Shown in pieces: positions 55,653 to 64,000 of a stretch of DNA of 64,000 bases. This DNA is from Sophora flavescens (lineage: Eukaryota > Streptophyta > Magnoliopsida > Fabales > Fabaceae), in assembly GCA_030762895.1 (NCBI GenBank), contig JAUPTC010000254.1, forward strand, positions 1 through 64,000, in the 5' to 3' direction. The notes under the pieces are model-generated. The model made no database searches. It was not told where the DNA came from and saw nothing but the letters and a program-made list of their open reading frames with translations. Every line of letters starts with the position of its first letter. Positions within the stretch are counted from its first letter, which is position 1. The translations under genes and the position numbers were made by a program.

Positions 55653-55708
55653 TTAATATGATGTCCACATTAATTTGAATAACATTTTAATTTTAATATG
55701 ATGTCAAC
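55653..55708. repeat. Deletion junction with filler bounded by a direct repeat
   Basis: TTAATATGATGTC occurs at 55653 and again at 55693, with about 27 bp of AT-rich sequence between. The second copy leads into B internal sequence. This fits a break repaired by template switching. Confidence 0.6.
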
Positions 55709-56329
55709 AACAACAAGTATTCATTTGTATTTAATAATCGCAAAATTACTCTTAGACCACAGTCACCATAACAAGTGTATGAAGATCAAATGCACTTGAA
55801 AGGAGAGAGTGAGAAAAGAAAAATGAGTGAGGAAAAAAAAACGGAAGAGGGTTCGGTGAATGAGGAAAAGAAAGAGGTAAAAGTTGAGAGTATAATTGAA
55901 GAGAAAGAAAAGAAAGATGAAAGTATGGAAAAGAATGAGGAAAAAGAAAAATATGAGAGCAAAAAAGAAAGTGAGGAGAAAAAAGAAAACGTGAATACTT
56001 GTTTTGATGCTATTCCTAATTCTTTGCCTAGTTGTGTTGATTCTCTTTTGAAGGAAATTGAGTTTGTTCCTCCAAAGGAAGCTTGCAAGAAATCCAATGA
56101 AATTGAAGATTTGATTCCAAAGGAAGCTTGCAAGACAACCGATGTGATTAAAGATTTAATCCCAAAGGAAGCACCCCATGATTTGGGAACTTGCATGTCC
56201 TCTCAAAAGTATTTTGTTCATTTGATTCATAATCACAACAATTTTGAGGAATTTGTTGGGATGTTGATTGTACGAGATGGAAATGTGTTATGCCTACTTG
56301 CTACAATTGATGATTCCTTTAGGCAATAA
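55691..56329 (+). pseudogene. B unit 6: 3' part of the ORF
   Basis: From the YDVNNNKYSF region on. A SPK-TAA change (CACCATAACAAG) separates the first codons; the charged region, three PKEA repeats and tail are open 55775-56329. Confidence 0.75.
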
Positions 56330-56363
56330 ATTCGAGGTCGAGTTCACTCAAAGAAGGAGGGGA

Positions 56364-57330
56364 TGATATGAGCCAAGGGGGGGCAAGTCAACTTGTCATC
56401 AAGAATGATATGAGCCCAATAAGGAGCATGATGGACCAAGGAGCACTAAAAGGACTTGGTGGGTCTAAGACAAGAGCAAGAGCCACCAAGAAAGCCCAAG
56501 AAGTTCTAATCCAAATAGTGTCAACCTTGATGGAAACAAGCCCAAGTTCAAGTCTTGATGGAGTGGAGGGCAAAATGGTTACTTATCTCATCCAACTTGA
56601 AGACCCATGATGGGCTTGGACGTCCACTTCCCATATTATCATTTTCTAGTTTAAATAAAGTGCAGTAAACTTGGGTTTTATGAAGAATTTCGAATTTGGG
56701 TGCATAGTGGGAGGAATCTTGTTGGTTTGCATACCAATAGTAACCCCTTTAAGTTTTTAGCCTTTTTAATATTTTGTTTTATTAGGTTACACTTTAATTT
56801 TAATAAAGAAGGGATTTATGTAACAGCCACATAATGGTGGAAAGAGAAAATTAACTCACCATTTAGTGGCATGATTTAAGCGGATTTATGTGTAACAGCC
56901 ACATAATGGTGGAAAAAAAAAATTAACTCACCATTTAGTGGCATGATTTAAGCTTAGTTAGTGAGGGGATTATGGAATCTTGAAAAGACAAGGTGTGAGC
57001 CAAAGGTGGCAGCCACACTCTATATGCATTACACCCTAAACACATGAATAACAACTTGGATGTTATTTTGGATTGAAATCCATTTGTGAGAATTTTGTTC
57101 TCCTAGGTTCTTGGTTGAGCCATCTTGTTCTTATCAAGAATCCAAGATTCTTGTGGCGAACTTCCTTTGCTTATCAAACTCTTTGTTTGTGGCGCCATAC
57201 CATCTCTATTCTCCATCCATTTGTTTCTTTTCTTCCCTTTATTTTAATCTCAAAATTGTTCCGCAAATTAATTGTTAAAATTCAACCAAAAAGAATCGTC
57301 AAAGGCAACCTCACCATTTGGTTGTCATCA
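56364..57330 (+). repeat. B LTR 6
   Basis: 967 bp, ending GTCATCA; followed by an intact primer-binding site (57333-57344). Contains both copies of the 65-bp motif. Confidence 0.85.
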
Positions 57331-57453
57331 AGTGGTATCAGAGCTTAGGCTTTGGTTGAATTCTTGAGGTTTTGTTTTTCTTCTTCCTAGAGTGACCTTT
57401 GATTTTGTTTTTCAATTTTTCCGGAAGTTTGAATTTTTCTTAGTGGGTTCTCC

Positions 57454-58152
57454 ATGGAGTCACTAATGAAGAAAAATGATGCCAAGGAAAGGGAGGATCT
57501 TTTCTATTCTAGATGCTATGCGAAGGACAAGATATGTAGCTTGCTTATTGATAGAAAGGGTTACATCAACCTAGCGAGTACCACCAAGGTGCAAAAGTTA
57601 GGACTTCCTCTTATAGAGCATCCACAACCGTATATGTCATTTGGAGCATCCCGGAGTTTAGTGATCTCGGTTACGTGATGGTGAACAAACAGGTACGCAG
57701 TATCATTCCGGATTGGGAGATATGAAGATGAGGTGTTATGTGATGTGGTGCCCATGGAAACGAGGCACTTATTACTTGGCCGTCCTTGGAGGGTTGAAGG
57801 ACAAGCAAGATATGATGTCAACAACAACAAGTACTCATTTGTATTTAATAATCGCAAAATTACTCTTAGACCACAGTCACCAAAACAAGTGTATGAAGAT
57901 CAAATGCACTTGAAAGGAGAGAGTGAGAAAAGAAAAATGAGTGAGGAAAAATAAAACGGAAGAGGGTTCGGTGAATGAGGAAAAGAAAGAGGTAAAAGTT
58001 GAGAGTATAATTGAAGAGAAAGAAAAGAAAGATGAAAGTATGGAAAAGAATGAGGAAAAAGAAAAATATGAGAGCAAAAAAGAAAGTGAGGAGAAAAAAG
58101 AAAACGTGAATACTTGTTTTGATGCTATTCCTAATTCTTTTGCCTAGTTGTG
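57454..58152 (+). pseudogene. B unit 7: retropepsin-like ORF, 5' part, cut by a C element
   Basis: Open 57454-57678 with LLIDRKGYINLAS, then broken by the inserted AT and by an extra base at GTACGCAGTATC. Readable again 57733-57954 and 57941-58147. The ORF is cut at 58152 by the inserted C element and resumes at 61032. Confidence 0.75.
58148..58152. repeat. Target site duplication, left copy (TTGTG)
   Basis: TTGTG directly precedes the C element and recurs at 61027-61031; intact B units have it once (CTAGTTGTGTTGATTC). Confidence 0.9.
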
Positions 58153-59138
58153 TGATGACAACCCAAATGGTGAGGTTGCCTTTGATGATCTTTTTGGTTG
58201 AATTTTACCAATTACAAATCCAAGTCGGAATTGAGTTGTAACATAAAAAGGAAGAAAATATGAAAATGGTGAAGATTAGAGATGATGATGGCGCCACAAA
58301 CTAGAGAGTTTGATAAGCCAAGTGAGGTTCGCCATAAGAATCGTGGATTCTTGATAAGAACAAGATGGCTCAACCAAGAACCAAAGAGAGACAATTCCCT
58401 CACAAATGGATTTAATCCAAATTCAACATCAAAGTTACTATTCAACATGAAAAGGAGTGTACAAATAGAGTATTAGGCTGCCAACTTTTTGGCTTCCAAA
58501 AGAGATCATAACCCCCACAATAATTAGCCTAATCATGTCACTAAATGACTCACTAATTCCCTCCTTAACTCAGGACCTCTAATGGTGAGTTTATTATTCT
58601 CTCATAACCATCATTATGTGGCTGCCACCCTTTACTTATCATATTAAAAAGTGTAACTCCCACATAATTAACAAAACAATAAACAAACTAATAACTTATA
58701 GGAGTTACTATTGGCATGAAAACCAAAGATTCCTCCTACTAAGCTCCCAAATTCGTGTACAACATGGACTTAAGTGGGCTTGACCCATTTGCAACACTTA
58801 GCCAATTTGGACACACACACATAACCCATTACACTTATTGAATTAAAATAAAACAACTACGTGGACTCATAACTAGAGCACGCCCCATTTAAAAATGATC
58901 ATGGGTCTTCTAGTTGAATGAGATAGGTCATCAATTGGGGCTCCATTCCATTTGGTCTCTTTCTTGGGCTTGCTTCTATCAAAATAGCCCCCATGTAATT
59001 AAGAGCTTGTTGGGCTTTCTTGTGTCTAACTCTTGTCATGGGCCCACCAAGTCCTTGATTTGATTCTTGATCCATGGTCTTCATTGGGCTCATATCATTC
59101 TTGTTGGAATTTGGACTTGCCCCCCTTGGCTCATATCA
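58153..59138 (-). repeat. C element 3' LTR
   Basis: 986 bp, minus-strand TGATATGAGCC...GTCATCA. The hairpin module (58297-58362) has stem CAAACT/AGTTTG. It encodes the LTR peptide with GLGGPMTRVRHKKAQQ (58899-59093, minus). Confidence 0.9.
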
Positions 59139-60003
59139 TACCCTCCTTCTTTAAGAAAATCCGTCCTCGAATTTACGACTTCAATCCCAAGCATGTTATC
59201 GAATCTTGTGTTAAGATGTCCATTCTTTTGGGTAACCATGCAAGTTCCCAAGCCATGGAGTACCTCCCTTGGGATGAACTCTTCCATTACATCGGTTGTA
59301 TCAAACTTAAGTTCATAATATATTTCAATAGGAGGTAAAGCGTGAGTAGGTGCTTTATTGAGACTCTTGGAATCCTTGAAAGTTTCCCAACCATGGGGTA
59401 CTTCCTTTGGGATGAAATCTCCAAATTTCTGCAAAAAGAGTTACAACACCACAAGGCAAAGAGAGATCATTAGAAGCATTGGAAATTAAACAAAAGTCCT
59501 TGCAATAAATTATGCATTGGGGCTGTCTTGAAATCAAAGCCCTCTTCTCCTCACTTTTGTTGCCAAAGAACTCTCTTTTGCTCACTATTTTTATCTTGCC
59601 CATCATTCTTCTTTTCACTCTCTTTTTCTTTCTCCTCTTGATTATCACTCTTCTTTTCACTCTCTTTTTCTTTTTCCTTTTGATCATCACTTTTCTTTTC
59701 ACTCTCTTTTGCTTTTGCCTCATTCTCTTGTTTTGCTTTCTCTCTCTCTTTCTTCTCATTCTCTTTCTTGTTGGAGTCTTCCACCAACTTCTTCACATGG
59801 TCTTCAAAACTTTCCATTTGTCTTTTCATTCTTTCCTCTTTTCTCAACCTCTTTGGTTCGTTCTCTCTCATCCTCTTGTCACGTCTCTCATGCATTTGCC
59901 GGATCCACTCTTCAACCTCTTTCCTATGTTCTTGCACATAGTCGAAATTTTCAAATCGCAACATAGCAAAAAGAAGAAAAGGAGAAAGGTAGAAGAAGAA
60001 CAA
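59139..60003 (-). pseudogene. C element ORF: coiled-coil charged protein, frameshifted
   Basis: Minus strand. The first frame runs 60003-59551 (from MLRFENFDYVQEHRKEVEEW, 59961 or upstream ATGs) and is almost entirely Lys/Glu/Arg-rich, with a 45-bp tandem repeat encoding KEKESEKKSDxQ units. It has no retropepsin-like or gag domain. After a shift, another frame gives ALISRQPQCIIYCKDFCL (about 59560-59500), homologous to the A tail ARQPIYIFLCKDACL. A further shift leads to IPKEVPHGW and IPREVLHGLG (59434-59160) and then FLKEGGYD across the polypurine tract. Possibly a spacer protein; not expected to be catalytic. Confidence 0.65.
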
Positions 60004-60023
60004 AACTCAAAATTCAACCAAAG

Positions 60024-60040
60024 CCTAAGCTCTGATACCA
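60024..60040 (-). promoter_or_regulatory. Primer-binding site of the C element
   Basis: Minus strand reads TGGTATCAGAGCTTAGG, intact initiator tRNA-Met type. Confidence 0.85.
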
Positions 60041-60042
60041 CT

Positions 60043-61026
60043 TGATGACAACCCAAATGGTGAGGTTGCCTTTGATGATCTTTTTGGTTGAATTTTACCA
60101 ATTACAAATCCAAGTCAGAATTGAGTTGTAACATAAAAGGAAGAAAATATGAAAATGGTGAAGATTAGAGATGATGATGGCGCCACAAACTAGAGAGTTT
60201 GATAAGCCAAGTGAGGTTCGCCACAAGAATCGTGGATTCTTGATAAGAACAAGATGGCTCAACCAAGAACCAAAGAGAGACAATTCCCTCACAAATGGAT
60301 TTAATCCAAATTCAACATCAAAGTTACTATTCAACATGAAAAGGGAGTGTACAAATAGAGTATTAGGCTGCCAACTTTTTGGCTTCCAAAAGAGATCATA
60401 ACCCCCACAATAATTAGCCTAATCATGTCACTAAATGACTCACTAATTCCCTCCTTAACTCAGCCTCTAATGGTGAGTTTATTATTCTCTCATAACCATC
60501 ATTATGTGGCTGCCACACTTTACTTATCATATTAAAAAGTGTAACTCCCACATAATTAACAAAAAAATAAACAAACTAATAACTTATAGGAGTTACTATT
60601 GGCATGAAAACCAAAGATTCCTCCTACTAAGCTCCCAAATTCGTGTACAACATGGACTTAAGTGGGCTTGACCCATTTGCAACACTTAGCCAATTTGGAC
60701 ACACACACATAACCCATTACACTTATTGAATTAAAATAAAACAACTAGGTGGACTCATAACTAGAGCACGCCCCATTTGAAAATGATCATGGGTCTTCTA
60801 GTTGAATGAGATAGGTCATCAATTGGGGCTCCATTCCATTTGGTCTCATTCTTGGGCTTGCTTCTATCAAAATAGCCCCCATGTAATTAAGAGCTTGTTG
60901 GGCTTTCTTGTGTCTAACTCTTGTCATGGGCCCACCAAGTCCTTGATTTGATTCTTGATCCATGGTCTTCATTGGGCTCATATCATTCTTGTTGGAATTT
61001 GGACTTGCCCCCCGTGGCTCATATCA
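60043..61026 (-). repeat. C element 5' LTR
   Basis: 984 bp, very close to 58153-59138. Differences that I saw include GCCACAAG for GCCATAAG and loss of two bases in the CTCAG(GA)CCTC stretch. Confidence 0.9.
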
Positions 61027-61031
61027 TTGTG
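61027..61031. repeat. Target site duplication, right copy (TTGTG)
   Basis: Matches 58148-58152 and continues into B sequence TTGATTCTC. Confidence 0.9.
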
Positions 61032-61360
61032 TTGATTCTCTTTTGAAGGAAATTGAGTTTGTTCCTCCAAAGGAAGCTTGCAAGACATTCAACGAAATTG
61101 AAGATTTGATTCCAAAGGAAGCTTGCAAGACAACTGATGTAATTAAAGATTTAATCCCAAAGGAAGCACCCCATGATTTGGGAACTTGCATGGCCTCTCA
61201 AAATTATTTTGTCATTTGATTCACAATCACAACAATTTTGAGGAATTTGTTGGGATGTTGATTGTACGAGATGGAAATGTGTTATGCCTACTTTCTACAT
61301 TTGATGATTATCAATTTCCATTTGACCCCGGGGGATAAAGATGATACCTTTAGGCAATAA
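61032..61360 (+). pseudogene. B unit 7: 3' part of the ORF after the C insertion
   Basis: Encodes VDSLLKEIEFVPPKEACKTFNEIEDLIPKEACKTTD and PKEAPHDLGTCMASQ, then a lost base (TTTTGTCATTTG) breaks the tail. Unlike the other B units it keeps about 36 bp between two GATGAT copies, including CCATTTGACCCCGGGGG, which corresponds to the FEPGG end of subfamily A. It therefore preserves an older state. Confidence 0.7.
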
Positions 61361-61394
61361 ATTCGAGGCTGAGTTCACTCAAAGAAGGAGGGGA

Positions 61395-62373
61395 TGATAT
61401 GAGCCAAGGGGGGGCAAGTCAACTTGTCATCAAGAATGATATGAGCCCAATAAGGGGCATGGACCAAGGAGCACTAAAAGGACTTGGTGGGTCTAAGACA
61501 AGAGCAAGAGCCACCAAGAAAGCCCAAGAAGTTCTAAACCAAATAGTGTCAACCTTGATGGAAACAAGCCCAAGTTCAAGTCTTGATGGAGTGGAGGACA
61601 AAATGGTTACTTATCTCATCCAACTTGAAGACCCGTGGATGGGCTTGGACGTCCACTTCCCATATTATCATTTTCTAGTTTATTTCTATTAAATAAAGTG
61701 CAATAAACTTGGGTTTTATGAAGAATTTCGAATTTGGGTGCATAGTGGGAGGAATCTTGTTGGTTTGCATACCAATAGTAACTCCTTTAAGTTTTTAGCC
61801 TTTTTAATGTTTTGTTTTATTAGGTTACACTTTAATTTTAATAAAGAATGGATTTATGTGTAACAGCCACATAATGGTGGAAAGAGAAAATTAACTCACC
61901 ATTTAGGGGCATGATTTAAGCGGATTTATGTGTAACAGCCACATAATGGTTGAAAGAGAAAATTAACTCACCATTTAGTGGCATGATTTAAGCTTAGTTA
62001 GTGAGGGGGATTATGGAATCTTGAAAAAGACAAGGTGTGAGCCAAAGTTGGCAGCCACACTCTATATGTGTTACACCCCTAAACACATGAATAACAACTT
62101 GGATGTTATTTTGGATTGAAATCCATTTGTGAGAATTTTTGTTCTCCTAGGTTCTTGGTTGAGCCATCTTGTTCTTATCAAGAATCCAAGATTCTTGTGG
62201 TGAACTTCCTTGGCTTATCAAACTCTTTGTTTGTGGCGCCATACCATCTCTATTCTCCATCCATTTGTTTCTTTTCTTCCCTTTATTTTAATCTCAAAAT
62301 TGTTCCGCAAATTAATTGTTAAAATTCAACCAAAAAAGTTAGTCAAAGGCAACCTCACATTTGGTTGTCATCA
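61395..62373 (+). repeat. B LTR 7
   Basis: About 979 bp. The framing repeat of hairpin 1 reads TTGTGGTG instead of TTGTGGCG. Ends GTCATCA, followed by a damaged primer-binding site (ATGGGAATCGAGC). Confidence 0.8.
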
Positions 62374-62507
62374 ATGGGAATCGAGCTAGGCTTTGGTTGA
62401 ATTCTTGAGGTTATTGTTTTTATTCTTCCTAGAGTGACCTTTGATTTTGTTTTTCAATTTTTCCGGAATTTTGAAATTTTCTTAGTGGGTTCTTCAAGGA
62501 GACACTA

Positions 62508-62729
62508 ATGAACAAAAATGATGCCAAGAAAAGGGAGCATAATTTCTATACTAGATGCTATGCGAAGGACAAGAAAAGTAGCTTGCTTTTTGATAAAAGG
62601 GGTTACATCAACCTAGCTAGTACCACCATGGTGCAAAAGTTGGGACTTCCTCTTATAGAGCATCCACAACCGTATGTCATTTGGAGCATCCCGATGTTTA
62701 GTGATCTCGGTGACGTGATGGTGAACAAA
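62508..62729 (+). pseudogene. B unit 8: retropepsin-like ORF, truncated
   Basis: Open 74 codons with LLFDKRGYINLAS in place of IDRKG and an undisturbed CCGTATGTCATTTGG (no AT insertion). It ends abruptly after VMVNK, where the next LTR begins. The remaining internal region, including the polypurine tract, is deleted. Confidence 0.75.
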
Positions 62730-63616
62730 TGATATGAGCCAAGGGGGGGCAAGTCAACTTGTCATCAAGAATGAGTATGAGCCCAATAAGGAGCATGGAC
62801 CAAGGAATACTAAAAGGACTTGGTGGGTCTAAGACGAGAGCAAGAGCCAAGAAAGCCCAAGAAGTTCTAAACCAAATAGTGTCAACCTTGATGGAAACAA
62901 GCCCAAATGGAAGTATTGATGGAGTGGAGGACAAAATGGTTACTTATCTCATCCAACTTGAAGACCCATGATGGGCTTGGACTTCCACTTCCCATATTAC
63001 CATATTCTAGTTTATTTCTTTTAAATAAAGTGTAATAAGCTTGGTTTGATGAAATTTTGAATTTTAGGCTTAATTGGAGGTATCTTTTGGTTTGCATACC
63101 AAAATTAACCCCTTTAAGTTTTTTTTTTGCTTTTTAATGTTTTGTTTTATTGGAGAGGGGGAATTTTTGCATTAAATTGTATTGATTATGAGAGGATTTC
63201 GCTTTTAATTTGAGAAACAAGTGTGATCCCACATAATCAGGAGGGACTTTTGGATTAAATTGGGAAGATTATGGGGAGGGATGTTCGGGCCATTCCTCTA
63301 TATGTATGACGCCCCCCCACACATGAATAACAATTTGATGTTATTTTGGATTGAAATCCATTTGTGAGAATGTTGTTCTCCTAGGTTTTTGGTTGAACCA
63401 AACTACTGTTCTTATCAAGAATCCACGATTCTTGTGGCGAACTTCATAGGCTTATCAAACAACCCTTGTTTGTGGCGCCATACCATCTCTATTCTCCATC
63501 CATTTGTTTCTTTTCTTCCCTTTATTTTAATCCACAAAAATTGTTCCGCAAATTAATTGTTAAAATTCAACCAAAAAAAGATCATCAAAGGCAACCTCAC
63601 CATTTGGTTGTCATCA
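62730..63616 (+). repeat. LTR of a B/D hybrid type
   Basis: 887 bp, TGATATGAGCC...GTCATCA. First third is B-like with the LTR peptide (62759-62971); the middle lacks the 65-bp tandem motif and resembles C. TATA-like CTATATGTA near 63297, hairpin module 63411-63480. Confidence 0.75.
63411..63480 (+). other. Twin stem-loop module in the last LTR
   Basis: First stem CAAGAATC-CAC-GATTCTTG; second stem CAAACAA-CCC-TTGTTTG, a third distinct pairing, followed by TGGCGCC. Starts about 114 bp after the TATA-like box. Confidence 0.55.
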
Positions 63617-63618
63617 AG

Positions 63619-63630
63619 TGGTATCAAAGC
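63619..63630 (+). promoter_or_regulatory. Primer-binding site of the last element
   Basis: TGGTATCAAAGC, same variant as the D elements at 601-619 and 37611-37626. Confidence 0.7.
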
Positions 63631-64000
63631 TTAGGCTTTGGTTGAATTTTCTGAGTTTGCTCTTCTTCTTCTACCTTTCTTCTTTTCTTCTTTTAAAACC
63701 AAAAACAAAAAAAAAATTTACACTTTGATCTTGTTGAAGGGGAATTTTTGTTTTTGTTTTGTTGCCCAAAACCCAAGTTTGCAATTAGTGATTCTCTTCT
63801 CTTAAAGTTAAAAAAAAATTGCGCAATGTTCAAAAAAAAATATGAAGTTTAGCCCATGAAATAGGGAGAAAAAGAGAAGAGAAAAGTTCTATTTGGGCAA
63901 TTGGTGTTCCAAAAAATTTCCTTCTTTTTTTTTCATGTTTCTCAAGGTTTTTTTCCTTTCTAGCCTTTTTTTTTTTTTTTCCTTGTGTTGATAAGTTTTG
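63631..64000 (+). mobile_element. Start of a D-type leader, continuing outside the window
   Basis: A/T-tract-rich non-coding sequence similar, in inverted orientation, to 37260-37610 (for example CTATTTGGGCAATT and the AAAAGAGAAGAGAAAAG region). Coding sequence would begin beyond the window. Confidence 0.6.

Larger units (their letters stand above)
58153..61026 (-). mobile_element. Complete non-autonomous LTR retrotransposon, subfamily C
   Basis: 2874 bp with two LTRs of 986 and 984 bp, about a dozen differences between them by eye, internal region 59139-60042, primer-binding site, polypurine tract and TTGTG duplications. It is the only structurally complete element in the window. It encodes no RT, RNase H or integrase. 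Confidence 0.9.
45380..62373 (+). mobile_element. Tandem array of subfamily B elements, interrupted by two insertions
   Basis: LTRs start at 45987, 48099, 50210, 52323, 55080, 56364 and 61395. The first four spacings are 2112, 2111, 2113 and, after subtracting the solo LTR and its duplication, 2112 bp. Each unit is an LTR of about 967 bp plus an internal region of about 1145 bp. Unit 5/6 is shortened by deletion and unit 7 holds a C element. Shared LTRs again indicate LTR-LTR recombination. Confidence 0.85.

Noticed and set aside
45380..62373. Host genes encoding Lys/Glu-rich proteins
   Set aside because: The frames sit between LTRs, share the retropepsin-like and tail motifs of the element family, and have no introns or host-gene context.
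1..64000. tRNA or rRNA genes
   Set aside because: The only tRNA-like matches are 12-17 bp primer-binding sites at LTR ends. No cloverleaf and no rRNA-like segment was seen.

Overview
The window is flowering-plant nuclear DNA. It is AT-rich, has no recognisable host gene, and is built almost wholly from Ty3/gypsy-type LTR retrotransposon sequence. The plant assignment rests on three things seen here: primer-binding sites matching plant initiator tRNA-Met (TGGTATCAGAGC), a Tekay/Del-like chromovirus pol relic, and gag/retropepsin modules of the type common in plant Ty3/gypsy elements. A eudicot is plausible; I cannot name the species.

Nearly everything belongs to one family of LTR elements whose LTRs start TGAT and end ATCA. 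I use working names for its subfamilies. A has an LTR of about 820 bp and an internal region of about 1.05 kb. B has an LTR of about 967 bp and an internal region of about 1.14 kb. C has an LTR of about 985 bp. D is a longer relative carrying gag and an RT relic. A and B are non-autonomous: their single ORF encodes a retropepsin-like domain with a lost active-site motif (Asp-Arg-Lys-Gly), then a Lys/Glu-rich tail. RT, RNase H and integrase are absent.

Layout. 1-5348: mosaic of LTR pieces in both orientations, starting with a D leader on the minus strand. 5349-35701: head-to-tail array of subfamily A with 16 internal regions and 17 LTRs, period about 1.86-1.875 kb, partly organised as dimers. 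35702-45379: minus-strand block with D internal (gag plus RT relic), a hybrid LTR split by a young but defective Tekay-like element (37839-42829, 5-bp target duplication ATGTT), then one dispersed A copy with an intact primer-binding site. 45380-62373: a second direct tandem array, subfamily B (period about 2.11 kb). It is interrupted by a solo LTR (53826-54465, duplication CTTAG) and a complete minus-strand C element (58153-61026, duplication TTGTG). 62374-64000: truncated B internal, another LTR, and the start of a D-like leader.

Two observations stand out. First, every LTR subfamily carries, at a constant 111-114 bp downstream of a TATA-like box, two successive stem-loops framed by CTTATCAA and TTGTGGCG. 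The second stem changes sequence between subfamilies while keeping its pairing, which points to a conserved leader RNA structure. Second, all readable units of the A array share a one-base insertion in the primer-binding site that the dispersed minus-strand copy lacks. Together with dimeric higher-order patterns and shared stop codons, this says the array grew by DNA-level unequal recombination rather than by retrotransposition. No computation was run; alignments were made by eye.
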